Assembly (NCBI GenBank): GCA_028551475.1
Contig: CM052354.1
Coordinates: 5,625,391 to 5,689,390 of the forward strand
Length of the DNA: 64,000 nucleotides
Reading direction: 5' to 3'
Source: Casuarina equisetifolia
Lineage: Eukaryota > Streptophyta > Magnoliopsida > Fagales > Casuarinaceae
Shown here in pieces: positions 31,860 to 45,161 of this stretch. The notes beneath the pieces are model-generated. The model saw only the letters and a program-made list of their open reading frames with translations. It was not told the origin of the DNA and ran no database searches. Each line of letters opens with the position of its first letter. The first letter of the stretch is position 1. A program made the position numbers and the translations under genes.

Positions 31860-32296
31860 TGTTAGAAAAGAAAACCTTTGTAGGATCTACATAGACAGAT
31901 CTAAAACACCTTTATAGGATTTTGATTTATCAAACAAATTAGAAAGAAACATACCACTTTTGCGATCCATTCTTTTAGTGTCGTAAACCCAATAATGTTC
32001 TTTAGAATTCGGGCTTAGGCGAATATCCTCTATTCTCATAAGAATCACTAGCTAGATGAGAGAACCTAGGTTTCATCTTTTGGTAAAAAGGAAACCTTAT
32101 GAAACCCTAAGAACAATATGAATTTATATGAGCTAGAAGATAAGACCTAGCCTTACCTTATATGCAACCCAATAGGCTCACTCATCACGGCCCTATTTGG
32201 TTCGCCATGGCCCACATCAGCCAGTCCATATTCAGAACTCATGGACCAACATAATATAGCCCACTTAAGTAAGCTTAAATAAAAATTAAGCTAACA
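31860..32296 (-). repeat. 3' LTR of the copia element
   Basis: 437 bases bounded by TGTTAG and CTAACA (inverted ends), next to the polypurine-like aaatgggagaa on -. The homology with the SQE copy I flank ends just outside. Confidence 0.75.
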
Positions 32297-35200
32297 TTCT
32301 CCCATTTGGGCTATATTAAACAAAAATTATGCGCATCTTTATATTGATCCAAAAACAATTCTTAACTTGAATCCAACCATATGAGATCTTAAATTCTTAA
32401 TCACATCAGTAATTATACCTATTAAGTGATATAGTACCAATCATGACCACACAATCTTCAATCTCTTAAAACGGATAAATATGGTGATGTGGCAACTATA
32501 TAACACTTCAACAATTTCTGTATGTGTTATTACTATTGTCAATCTAATTCTCTCTTCTTCGAGAATAAAATGTCATTAGAGAATTTACTTTATGGTTTCA
32601 ATGAATCTTTAACATATCTTGCTCTTTATAACTTGAGTTAAACTTTATATGTTACAAAATATTCTTATGGCTAACTAATTCCAGCTAATGCTTAAGGTAT
32701 ACTTTTACCTTAAGTCTTTAAAGAGAAGATTAAAAGTTTCCACTACACAAAAACATCCCATGATGCCGCTAAGCCGATGTTATTAACATGTCTTTCATAA
32801 ACACAAGGGCATAGACCTTTAGTAAGCGGATCAACTATCATATCAACTGTGTTAATCGACTCTACTAAAATTTCACCTTCCTTAACCTTTTCCTTTATAG
32901 TTAAGTACTTTATATCTATTTGTTTGGACCCTCATAGACTTTTTATTATTGTTAATAAACAATACTGTAACTTTATTATCACAGTATAACTTGATTGGTC
33001 TATTAATAAAATCAAAGCCTTATAATTCTCTTATGAAGTTCTTTAGCCAAACAACTTGAATGGATGCTCCATAGCATGTCATAAATTTCGAATGCATGGA
33101 AGAAGACGTCATCATTGTCTGTTTTGAGCTTTTCCATGAAATGGGTCCTCATACCATCATAAACACATATCTTGATGTAGATTTCCAATCATCCTTACAT
33201 CTAGCAAAATCTAAATCTGTATACCCAACTAGCTTTAGTTCTTCTACATGCCTGTAAGTCATCATACAGTCTTTTGTTCTCTTTAAGTACCTTAAGACCT
33301 TCTTAACAACTACCCAATGCTCTTGTCCAAGATTCAACTGATATCTTCTAAGAAGTCCTGTTATAAAAGCTATGTCAGGGCGCGTATAAACTTGAGCATA
33401 CATAATACTACTAAGTGCACTCGCATATGGTATATTCCTCATTAAAACTTTCTCTTCCTCTGTCTCAGGGCATTGATCTTTATTTAATTTATCACTCCTA
33501 TAGATTGGCACCTTGCCTCCTTTACAATCTTCCATGTTATACCGTTCAAGAATTCGACCTATATATGCCTTTTGAGAAAGCCCCAATAAACGCCAAGAAC
33601 AGTCCCTTTGAATTTCAATCCTTAAAACATAAGTTGCTTCACCGAGATCCTTCATATCAAACTGAGTTGACAATAATTCTTTAGTCTCATGAACTAACGT
33701 TTAACTATTACTTGCAAGCAAAATGTCATCCACATAAAGGACAAGAAAGATCTAAGTGCTCCCACTGATCTTGGTGTATATACAACGATCTACTCTATTT
33801 TCTACAAAATCACATGAAGTGATAAAACTATTAAACTTTATGTATCACTGTCTAGAAGTCTGTTCTAATCCATAAATGGACTTCTTAAGTTTGCAAACAA
33901 GTTAGTCTCCTCCTTTAATTTCAAAACCTTCAGGCTATTTCATAAATACTGTTTCATCTACAGTTCCATTCAGAAAAGCAGTTTTAATATCCATTTGGTG
34001 TAATTCCATATCAAAATAAGCTACTAGAGCCATTACGATTCTAAAAGAATCTTTAAAAGATACTGGAGAAAAAGTTTTATTGTAATCTATTCCTTCCTTC
34101 TGTGTGAAACCTTTTGCTACTAATCTAGCTTTAAACCTTTCAACTTGACTAGTAGTACTCCTTTTGGTCTTATATACCCATTTACAACCTACAGGTTTAC
34201 CACCTTCGGGTAACTCAATAAGTTCCCAAACATCATTATGCTTCATTAATTGCATTTCATCTTGCATTGCATCTAACCATTACTTTGCTTGAGAACTTGA
34301 TATTGCTTCTATATATGTTATTGGATCCTTCATAACTCCTATATCATAATCCTTTTCACCCAAATAAACTAAACAATCTAGATGAATTGCAGATCTTCTT
34401 TCTCTAGTTGACCTTCGAAGTATAGGTTCAGGCTCTTGGTTTTACATTTGTTATTCCACAATTGGATTTGTAACTGATGATGAAGGCTTAGATGTCCTTA
34501 TAGTTGGCACTATAGGCAATTCTATTTCTTGAGTAGGTAAAGAAAACGTCACAGACGTACCTATTTCATTTGCATCCTGAATAGGTGGAGGAGTACTATC
34601 AACATTTTCTGCTACAACAAGCTCTAAAAATTTTACAATTTGAGACTTTACAATTCTAGTTCCTTCAAATGAGTTATAAAAATGATATCCCTTAGAATGA
34701 TTAGGATAAGAAACAAAATAACATCTTGTAGTCTTTGAATCTAACTTACCTAGAGTTGGATTATACAATCTTACTTCTACAGGACATCCACAAACTTTTA
34801 AATGATTTAAACTAGGTACACGACCAGTCCACAACTCAAACAGCGTAAGCGGAACAATTTTTGTGGGTACTCGATTAAGTATATAAAGAGCTGTTTTCAA
34901 AGCTTCTCCCCATAAGAAACTAGGCAAATTGGTTCTACTAACCATACTATGCACCATATCTATAAGAGTCTTGTTACGGCATTGTAAATTAAGCAACTAT
35001 TCTAGAATCTTCTAAATATTGAGCAAACGGGCCTTTAAGCTGTCTAGCATCGCCATGTTTGCATAATATTTTCCTCCTTTATCTGATCTAACAACCTTGA
35101 TTATTTTTCTTAACTATTTTTCGACCTCAGTCTTGAAAATCTTGAATTTATCAAGAGACTCAGACTTTTCTTTAATCAAATATAAGTAACTATAACAAGA

Positions 35201-36853
35201 AAAATCATCTATAAATGTAATGAAATATACATTTCTACATAAGGTTGATGTATAGGGTCCACTAATATCAGTGTGTATGATCTCTAAGAGATCAGAGATA
35301 TGATTTGTAGTCTTTTTCTTTATCTTAATCATTTTGCTTCTACAACAATCAACACATCTCTAGATCATCTTTAAGTGGAGGAAAAATGTTAGACTTTATC
35401 AATCTATCCACCCTCTCTCTAGAAATGTGACCAAGTCTTTTATGCCACAACATGTATGTTGCTCTTTAGGTAAAGACCTTTTGGGAACAACTTTTTCAAT
35501 ATTGTAGACATTATAGGGAGATGAACTTAATTGATATAAACCATATGATAAAACATAAGATCCAATTTGTTTTGAATTATAAAACAAAATAATCTTAGAA
35601 TTCTTTATTTCAAACGCATAACCATCTATGTATAAAATAGAAACTAAAATTAAATTTTGTCTAAAAGACGGTATATAAAAAGTGCTCTTCAATAATATTT
35701 GAAAACCAGAATCCAATGTCAAAATAATATCTCCCACAAAGTTTACAGGGACTTTAGCATTATTCTCAATTGTAAGCCATAGTTTATCTTTACTTGGTCT
35801 CCGCTTGTTTATGAATCCTTGAATGGTAAAAGCAACATGATTAGTTGCACCAATATCGAGCCACCAAAAACTTGATGGGCTATAGATAAATTAGATTCAT
35901 AAACAAAAACCAAAGAACTATTACCTGCTGGCTTGCCCTTTTCAAGCCAAGATTTGTATTTGTTACACTCCTTCATGTGACCTTTCTTCTTACAGAAGAA
36001 GTAACGATCACTCTCTTTCTTAAAGAGTGTTTTCTTAACCCTACCTTTATGACTAGATGAATTCATATTCTTAGAGGTTGAAGGAATACCTAGATGACTT
36101 GGTGTAGCTACTCTTCTTCCTTTTCCCACGTTTGATTTGGGTGAATACATAACCATATGCGACTTGTCTCGCTTTAATTTCTCTTCTTTCGCCACTACTT
36201 TAGCGATCAGATCATTAAAAGACCAGCTCTTTTCCTGATTATTATAGGCAGTCTTGATTATTCCAAATTCAGGAGGAAGCAAATTCAAAGCATGGTGGAC
36301 AACACATGCATCAGGGAGTGCTACATCCAATTCCTTAAACTTTGTTTGATAATCTACCATTCTGATGATGTAATCTTTTACATCACCAGTACCATCATAC
36401 CTCATGGCATATAATGATTGAAGAAGCTGTCCTGTTTCAACATTTGAGGATACCCAATACCTGCTTTCTACAGCTTCCATAAATGCCTTAGCTGTACTAT
36501 CCATAGGCAACCCACTCTTAAGATGATCCATGATTGACCTCTTCATAGATAATAAACAAATATGATTGCTCTTTGTCCATAATTCAAAAGCTTTCTTTTG
36601 CTCTTCAGTACTCTCTTCAATGAAAGCAACTGGCTGTTCTGTAGTGAAAGCAGAATGAACATCTGCCATCTCCATTGTGAACATAACATCTTCTTTCCAT
36701 CTTTTAAAGTTCGCACTTGTAAGTGTCTCAATAGTTATCATTTGGTTGTTGATAGGAAAGGTGACTGAAAGTGAGCCAATACAAGATTAGTAATATATGA
36801 ATACAATTTAAATCTAATCACATACTTGGAGATTCACAAACTCTATCATGTAA
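31860..36853 (-). mobile_element. Ty1/copia element with 3' LTR and all pol domains
   Basis: A fossil copia element on -. Parts from its 5' side: leader about 36,853-36,742, gag 36,741-35,809 (UBN2-type, knuckle CKKKGHMKEC), protease and GAG-pre-integrase about 35,800-35,350, integrase about 35,332-34,451, reverse transcriptase about 34,300-33,690 (VARLVAKGF-like and QMDIKTAFLNG parts), RNase H 33,673-33,149, then a purine-rich tract and the 3' LTR at 31,860-32,296. The domain order is the copia order. The 5' LTR is not seen; a gypsy piece lies there instead. Broken, with several breaks, but the most complete copia in the window. It is inserted in the 5' flank of SQE copy II and absent from the matching place in unit I, so it postdates the duplication or was lost there. 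Confidence 0.88.
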
Positions 36854-37430
36854 CATACTTTAAACAAGAAAGGCTCTTCCCAAAAATAATGTTTGAGGTC
36901 AGAAAAGAATTTTTTTCTTTGTTGATATGACATTTTAAGAGGAAGAACATTACTTACCAAATAATTGACAAAATCAGCATACTAGGGAATTTGGATGGAT
37001 TGAGCGCAAAAATGTTTTCGTTGGGAAATTCTTCCATAATCGGTTAATCTTCTTCCTTTAGATTAGGAATTCTGGACAAATGATCTGCAACTAGATTTTT
37101 GATCTTTTTCTTATCCTTGATCTCCAAATCAAACTCTTGTAGCAATAGAATCCACCTGATTAACCTAGGTTTTGATTCTTTCTTTTCAAGTAGATGCTTA
37201 AGAGCAGAGTGGTCAGAATAAACAATAACTTTTGAACCAATTAGATAAGAACGAAATTTATCAAAAGCAAATACTACTGCCAAAAGTTCTTTTTCTATTG
37301 TTGAATAATTCAATTGTGCACCTGACAAGGTTTGACTAGCATAGTAAATGGTCTGAAAAACTCCATTCTTCCGTTGTCCTAAAACAGCTCCTACTGCAAA
37401 ATTACTAGCATTACACATTAGCTCAAAAGG
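36854..37430 (-). mobile_element. Ty3/gypsy piece, RNase H region, reversed
   Basis: A fossil gypsy piece on -, holding the RNase H part of pol (frame 37,418-37,044 with [15 protein letters not shown]) and the DNA just after it. It is an inverted copy of 37,495-38,075 with scattered differences, so two members of one family meet head to head. Broken. Confidence 0.8.
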
Positions 37431-38075
37431 CTTTTAAAACTTTAAAGGAAAAGTTAATATCAGCACCAATCATGGTGGCACTAGAATGGGACTTACCTTT
37501 TAAGCTAATGTGTGATGCTAGTGATTTTGTAGTAGGAGCTGTGTTGGGGAAATGGAAGAATGGAGTTTTTCAGACCATCTACTATGCTAGTCGAACCTTG
37601 TCAAGTGCACAGTTGAATTATTCAATAACAGAAAAAGAAATTTTGGCTGTAGTATTTGCTTTCGATAAATTTCGTTCTTATCTAGTTGGTTCAAAAGTTA
37701 TTGTTTATTCTGACCATTCTGCTCTTAAGCATCTACTTGAAAAGAAAGAATTAAAACCTAGGTTAATCAAGTGGATTCTTTTGCTACAAGAGTTTGATTT
37801 GGAAATCAAGGATAAGAAAGGGACTGAAAATCTAGTTGCAGATCATTTGTCTAGAATTCCCAATCTGAAGGAAGAAGATCAACCAATTCTAGAAGAATTT
37901 CCCAATAAAAACATTTTTGCGCTCCAATCCATCCAAATTCCCTAGTATGCTGATTTTGTCAATTATTTGGTAAGTAATGTTCTTCCTCCTAAAATGTCAT
38001 ATCAACAAAGAAATTTTTTTTTTTCTAACCTCAAACATTAGTTTTGGGAAAAATGTTTCTTGTTTAAAGTATGTG
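36854..38075. repeat. Large inverted repeat, arms about 580 bases
   Basis: Left arm 36,854-37,430, right arm about 37,495-38,075, spacer about 65 bases. The arms are alike but not identical (for example ggacaacggaagaatgg against gggaaatggaagaatgg), so they are two old copies, not a fresh palindrome. Confidence 0.85.
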
Positions 38076-41000
38076 TAGACTAGGTTATAAGGAAATGTGT
38101 TCTTGAGGAAGAGATGACTAGTATCCTACACCATTGTCATGCTAGAGAGGCTAGTGGTCATTTTGGTGCCACCAGAATTATAGCTAAGGTTTTACAGTCT
38201 GGATTTTATTGGCCCACACTTTTTACAGATGCATATTCATATGTAGTTGCATGTGATCAAAGTCAAAGAACTAGGAATATTTCTAGGAAACATGAGATGC
38301 CTCTAAACAATGTTGTTATGTGTAAGTTATTTGATCTTTGGGGTATTGACTTCATGGGACCCTTTCCACCTTCTTATGAAAATATATATATTTTGGTGGC
38401 TGTTAAGTATGTGTCTAAGTGGGTAGAAGCAATAACATTGCCTATAAATGATGCTAAGGTTGTGGTTAAATTCTTAAAGAAAAATATTTTTACTTGCTTT
38501 GGCACTCCTAAGGCAATCATAAGTGATAGAGGGACCCATTTTTGCAACAAACAATTTGAATCACTTTTGGGTAAGTACGGGGTTACCCATAAGATTGCTA
38601 CCCCTTATCACCCTCAGACTAGTGGTCAAGTTAAGATATCAAATAGGGAAATTAAGAGAATTTTGGAAAAAACTGTGAATGCCTCAAGGAAAGATTGGTC
38701 AATGAAACTTGATGATGCACTTTGGGCCTATAGAACAGCATTCAAAACACCAATTGGAATGTCTCCTTTTAGGCTAGTGTTTGGGAAGGCTTGTCATCTA
38801 CTTGTAGAATTAGAGCATAAAGCATATTGGGCTTTGAAATTTTTAAACTTTGATATGCAGTCTACAAGTGAAACTCGATTATTGCAGCTGAATGAATTAT
38901 AGGAATTGCGAGATGAGGCCTATGAAAATGCCAAAATATACAAGGAGTGGACAAAAAGATGGCATGACAAACACATATTAAGAAGAGAGTTTGTGGTTGG
39001 CCAAAAAGTATTACTTTATCACTCTCGTCTTAAATTGTTTCTAGGTAAATTGTGGTCTCGATGGTCTGGCCCTTTCATAGTCACTAAGGTATTCCCACAT
39101 GGAGTAATAGAAGTTGCAAATGACACCCAAGGCACGTTTAAGGTGAATGGTCAGCGTTTAAAGCCCTACTTTGAGGGAGTTAATATGCAGAAGACTACCA
39201 TTGATCTTCTTCCTCCTTGAGTAGCAACATTAAAGATAGTTTGGCTGAAAACTATAAAGCAAGCGCTTCTTGGGAGGTAACCCAAGCATTTTATTGGTTC
39301 TTTTGTTGAAAATTTTGTCACCACCATCTCCTCAAAGCTCTCTATGGCTATCACCTACAATCAGGGGAGTTTTCTCATTCCTATTTTACCTTTATTTTCC
39401 TTTATTTTTGCTTTATTTCTTTTTACATTGAGGACAATGTTTCATTCAAGTTTAGGGGTGGGAAAATAAATCTTTTCTTGCTAAATCTAATTGAATTTTT
39501 TTTTCTCATGTCATGTTTAAACCCTTTGTTTTGAATTCTTAGCGATTCTTAGGAAGATGTAGATTCTATTCAAACTTGCAATTGTAATGTGAGTTAAGTG
39601 TGATTTTGATTATGTTGATCCATTCATTAAACACTAAAAGTCCTTCATTTTTGAAATTGTGTGTATTTCTACAGAACATTCATGTGAAGTATGTGATTTT
39701 CTTAGATCTCACCTAGATCTTAGAATTTGCTTGATTTCCTCTTGAGGCGAAATCCTAGGCTGCATCTAATTGAGGAAAGGATTTAGGCCATTCTTTGGAT
39801 CGTTTGAGCCTTTCAAGCCAACCCTATTTATTTATCCCTAGTCACTGCACTGAGCCTTAATTTATATCCTTTTTTTTTACACCCACATATATATACCTTT
39901 GAGCCTTTGACAAATTATCTTTTTGTCCTGCACCCTTGAACATATTGATTTTTAGGATATAAGTCTATTCGAGTAAAGAGAAGTTGAGGGGATGTTATAT
40001 GGGAAAGATGTTGATTGCAATGATTATGTAGCATAATATGTTATTTTTGTGAAAAAAAAAAAAAGAAATGCAACATTTGTCCAAGATTGGAATTCTCTTA
40101 TTGTTTATTGTCAAATTAAAGCCATTCAAGGTTCAGAAATTGGCTTTTGTATAGTAGTTGGATGTCATCAGCAAAATAAGATTATAATAGTTACATTTCT
40201 AGTCCTACTACTTGCTTTATGATTGCAAGCATGATTGTGACTTTTGTGAGTGTCAAAATCCCAATGAAATCAAGTATTTTTGGGAAGAAATGAATGAGAA
40301 AAGTGGTGATAGAAAGATCATTTGTGAAAAAAATAAAGCAAAGAAAGGAAGTGACAAAAGCTCAAATTAGATCTTAGAAAGTAATGTGTTCATGCCTAAA
40401 TGACTTTCATCTTACCCCTAGCTCAGCCTTACATTACAAGCTTATAAAAGTCCTATTGATTCTTGGTTAGATTAGTGGAGAGAGGAATGAAAAGCAAACC
40501 TATGAGGTTTGGTTAAAGAATTTGAGAGATTGCATATTAATGTAGATTTATTTAGAGTGCATATAGTTGAAAAGATAAGGACTCACACTCACACACACAA
40601 CATGGTCAACATAGTTAAGAGTCTATCTTATCTTATGAACAATTGTTTTGTTTGGATGAAAGCTATATTTTTTCTTTGAATTGTTAAGTTGAGCAATTTT
40701 GAGTGAATTTCAAAAAGGGGTTTTGTCCAAAACATATATTATCTCTTACTTTTGCTCGAGGACTAGCAAAATGTCAAGTTTGGGGGTCTTGAAAACTCTA
40801 TTTTTATAAAGTTATTTTGACTATTTTAGGATATAAATAATACAAGTTTTATAAGATAATATTTAAGTTTTGAAATATTTATGTAAATTTGTGTTATTTA
40901 CGCAGCAAACCCCAAAAGAGCAAAAGAAATAAAGGAAAAGAAAGTTACAAAAAGGCACATGAAGAAGAAAAGGAAAGAAAAAAAAATCAAAAGAAGAAAA

Positions 41001-42180
41001 GAGGAGGCAACATGTAAAGTAGCAAAAAGAGGAAGAAAAGGACAAAAAAGGACAAGAAAGGAAATAAAGGAAACGGGCAAAAAAGTGAATTACTAAGGAA
41101 GAATCTTAGGTCACGCATCCCAAGATAGCATAAAAGGGCAAAGGAATGTGAATTATGGCACAAGTGGAAAGAGGGCACCGCACAAGAGAAGAAGAGAGAG
41201 AAGAGAGAGAAAAGAAGAAAAGCCGTGTGTTGCTGCCAGAACCAAGGATGGGAGAAAAAGCTAGAAAAGAAGGAGAAAACCAAGGAAGAAAAAGAGAAAT
41301 AGGAGCGCGAAAGCTTCCCTCTACTTCTTATCATTTTTGAATTGTAGGAATTTTGTAAGAATTTTTAAAGAGAAGACAGTGTGGTGACAACTTTCCTGTT
41401 CTTCTTATTTAAGATGTTTTGCTTAATTTCTACTATTACTTTGGTTTGTTATTTCAGTATGTTCTAAACTTCTTTTGTTAGAGTGAAGATGTAGCCTAAC
41501 TATGATGATGTGAATTTTATAAGTTTTTATATTTTGCAAGATATTTTATTTATGCTTAATGCTTTTAAGTGATTGGCCACCACTTGAATGATTTGATGTG
41601 CATGTTTGAGACTGAGAGGTAATAATATGCAATTGGTTATTATAATATATAACCATGAATTAAATGTGGATAGACATATCCATGTTGTTTGTGTAGCTTT
41701 TGGTGATAAGATAATTGAAAGATTTATTGTAAACTAGGAATGTTCACAGATCCTAATGCATTTGGTTTGTTTCAATTCATGTATAGAAATATAATAAATT
41801 AATGAACTAAATAGGTTTGCTATACCTAGACATAGGGTAGTAAATAAATTAGGAAATTCCACCATCACATAGGTAATATCATTCTTGTAGGCATAAACTA
41901 TGAAAATCCATATCTAGTAGTTATGATGAAATCGGAAGCTCTAACATGTTTCTCATCTTGATTCTTCTTACTTGGATCCGATTTTAATTAACATTGAGTT
42001 TTCATTTTAGAAATTTTAAATTTTAATTCATCATCAACAATATTTTGATTTGCTAGATAAATTGTAGGATTAATTCAACATTAGTACTTAATTAGTTTAG
42101 TATTCACTAATCTTCATGGGACGATACTTTTCTTATCATTATATTACTTGTTCGACGTGTTCACTTGCATTTAAAATTCA
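37431..42180 (+). mobile_element. Ty3/gypsy 3' part, RNase H to LTR (Tat/Athila-like)
   Basis: A fossil gypsy element on +: RNase H 37,472-37,945 ([13 protein letters not shown], then [11 protein letters not shown]), integrase 38,114-38,902 with the HHCC-like start ([12 protein letters not shown]), the DDE core ([11 protein letters not shown], then [12 protein letters not shown]) and the end of pol to 39,220. A long noncoding stretch follows, with the family phrase gcttcttgggaggtaaccca near 39,265, a polypurine tract (aagtttgggggtc) at about 40,777-40,788 and a long 3' LTR. The layout fits the Tat/Athila branch. Gag, protease, most of reverse transcriptase and the 5' LTR are absent. Broken. 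Its LTR end lies inside the LTR of the older copia remnant that starts at 42,181. Confidence 0.88.
40790..42180 (+). repeat. 3' LTR of the gypsy element
   Basis: 1391 bases starting tgaaaactct right after the polypurine tract and ending in ca at 42,180, after which copia DNA also seen at 10.33 kb resumes. Inside, about 40,913-41,330 is very purine-rich. The late part (gggacgatacttttcttatc) is typical of this LTR type. Confidence 0.7.
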
Positions 42181-44080
42181 CCAAACAGAACCCTAGAAGG
42201 CAACATTTTCTTGTTTAAGTTGGACTTGAATAAACCAAATAAGGAAGGAGGAGAAGCCTATATTCAAACAACACCTTTCAAGTTGATGACAAGTATAAAT
42301 CAAGGACATTAATCTTGCATAGGAAATGATAGTGTTGATGACTCTCCAATACCTATGTCAATATATCTACAACTGGACCCTTGTTTTCAATGTATTTAGT
42401 TTGTTAGATATGGATTAACATAATAAAAAAGGGGTTAGATTGGGTCATAGTAAGGAAGGTTGGACAAATGTAATTTTTTGTCTAGGTGGAAGGCTTAATA
42501 GATTGAGTGGAAGATGAGGTGGTGGCTTAAATGTTCATCAAGTGATGGATGATGACGTTCAGATTCATCATCAAAAAAGATATGGTACAGTATAACTAAT
42601 AGTACCAAAATTATGGTCAAAGTCTTGTGAGAGGAGGACATGTGTAAGGTGGACAATATTGGTGGTACTTTCTCCTATGAGGTGTTAAGTAATGGAATGG
42701 GAACCGTCTTAGTAATGGGAGCCAGTTTATGAATGGGAATTGGCTCGGGAATAGAAACTAGCTTTGGTGAACAAACCCAAAGATGGCTAGTGACTTGCCA
42801 AAAAAAAATTCAAATGTTGTGTTTCTATTTTAGATTGATGAAGGTATCCTATTTATGAGATAGGTCACCATTTGTACCCACCCTCCCAAAAGACAACAAA
42901 AAAAAAGAAAAAATTGTGGGCATTTTGCATTGAAATTTTAATACTTGTGCTACATCTATAATGTGACAATATTTTCTTTCAATTATACCATTTTGTTGTG
43001 TGTGTGTAACACATATAAACTTTAATGTATGATTCTACATGATGAAAACAATTTTTTACAACCATGATTGAAAAAATTCTAATGTATTATCAGTTCTAAT
43101 TGTTTTAGCTCTAGATCAAACTAATTCTTTGTCAAGTTAAAAAATGTCTCTAAGAAAGACATTGTCTCACTTTTAACCTTCATGAGGAGTATGATGTTCC
43201 TCATAAACATCTTCAACAATAGTAAGCAAATAATGTGATTTATCATGGTTTGGGATTTGGTAAGGTCCCCACTTATGAATGTAGATACTATCAAAAGCTC
43301 ATTGTGCATTTTTGTCATGTGTGGAAAATGAATTATAGGTTTGTTTTGCAAGTGGAAAATTTTCACAATGCATATCATGAGAAAAAAATTGAAGATTAAA
43401 ACTCATTAATAAACTTAAACTTTGAATTGGAACCATATGTCCAAATCTAGAGTGCTAAAGTCGTAAGTTAAATGAAGAGTTCTTAAAACTAGGAAAACAC
43501 CTAGAAAATAGAAGAATACAATATTACATGTAATTTAAGGTGTCTAGAAATAGTTGTGTTTGTAACGTGTATAACTAAAGTGCTACCACCATTTGTAAAT
43601 TTAACATACCTAGGGTTAGATACATATGTAATAGGTGATTCTAAACGTTCATAATTGACATTTATTTAATCACTAGCATAGCGATCAATAATCCAATATT
43701 TACTTTAGAATTTAGGTGTACTTGCCATGTGTTCTTAGATCTCTAAGCAAAATGATCCTTTATAATATTCACAAACCTTTGGTAATCAATTTTGGTGATG
43801 AAAACATGATTAGAATCTAGTGAAACTAAATTTGCACTTACATCTCTCTTATAATTCTTGCACCCTAGTAGAAATATATTCAACTTATAGTGATCTTTTC
43901 ATTTGTGTTCGTAAATCTTGCAATGGTTACATTGTGGGCCTTTTATTTTGAAACCATTTTCCCTTGAATGTATCTATAGGCTTTCTTCAAGAGAAATATG
44001 ATACCAAGTTGAAATATAAAATTCACCTGAAGATCATGGGCAAGTAAGCTTTAGTTAGAAAGTTTAAATGGACCCTAAAA
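42181..44080 (-). mobile_element. Ty1/copia remnant, unit II copy
   Basis: The same fossil as 10,177-12,200, with its LTR cut by the gypsy element: the outer part of the LTR is not seen left of it. RNase H tail about 42,290-42,400, integrase start 43,121-43,378, linker region about 43,650-43,900. Many breaks, largely shared with unit I. Confidence 0.65.
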
Positions 44081-45161
44081 TTCTAAAGATAGCTACTCAA
44101 ATTTAAAGAAACACATGATAAAAAATTTGCATTGTTATTTCTAAGAAGAACAAAAAGTACACTTACAATCCATGGGTTTCTATCTAAAATCTATACAAGC
44201 TCAAAAATCATAAGCTTATAGTTATTGTTTCTCTAGGCTATCGGAAATCAAAACAGCCGGTGGCTTGGGTAGCTATTGAAAAGGTGCTGCCATGGCACTC
44301 TATGTGGAATTCAACGTTGATTGAGTCTGTAAGTCTAATGTTGAGAAGACATGAACTAGAAAATAATTATGCAATAACATATAAATACTCAATTGAGAAA
44401 TCATTCTACTAGTGAATACAAAAGGATTCTTCAATATGAAATATCTGTAGACGACTAGGAAGAGAGCTAAAGATCATGTATAGAAGCATCTAATACCAAT
44501 GCTTATCTCCAATAGCATCAACAGGACAATGGACAGTGACCCAAATGTGAAGCAAATGTAGCGAACTTCAGTGGAGGAGCACACTGCAATTCTAGGGAGG
44601 GGAGCACTTGAGTCGTCTCCAAGAGGGGCACTTCCCTTTAGCTATTCGACTCGGGCAAGCCTGCGGGTTGTCATGGAGTATAGATTGCCTATAACGTTCC
44701 TGTTCTTGGGAACATCGAATCTTCGTAAAACCAAGAATTCTTAAAGAAAAAAAAAATCAATCTTTCTGTACTTTCATATTTTTTTAATATGTAAATTATA
44801 TACAAAAGGAACGTAAAATTCTCGTTTTGTTCCAAGATTCCTGCATGATGTTGACGGCGAGTACTTGCATGCCTTTCTAGAAGATTTTCAATTGGACTAA
44901 GGCACCACTCCCATTCAAAAGGAAACAAAAAAGAATGACTACGTCAACGAGCACCTGCATGCAACTGACGGATAACCAGAAGACAGAGAAAAGGAGACTG
45001 TAAATTCTTTTATAATTAGATTGAACTTTTTGACTCCATTTATTTTGCATTCATACGATGCTTTCCAAGGGGCTTTGTGACCGTGTCTGCCACGTTTTTT
45101 ACTCCAATATCCAGCCCCATTGGCACCATTCTTTTTTCTGTTTTTTTGACCGGCGCCACTT
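44081..45161. other. Noncoding 3' flank of the intact GRP, unit II
   Basis: Copy of 12,201-13,137. About 44,590-44,700 has extra bases not seen in unit I. No gene. Confidence 0.5.

Noticed and set aside
40863-41334. Phenylalanine-rich frames on -
   Set aside because: Artefact of the purine-rich strand in the gypsy LTR; no codon pattern of a gene.
44640-44700. tRNA-like GC-rich patch
   Set aside because: No cloverleaf with conserved T-arm or anticodon arm could be drawn.
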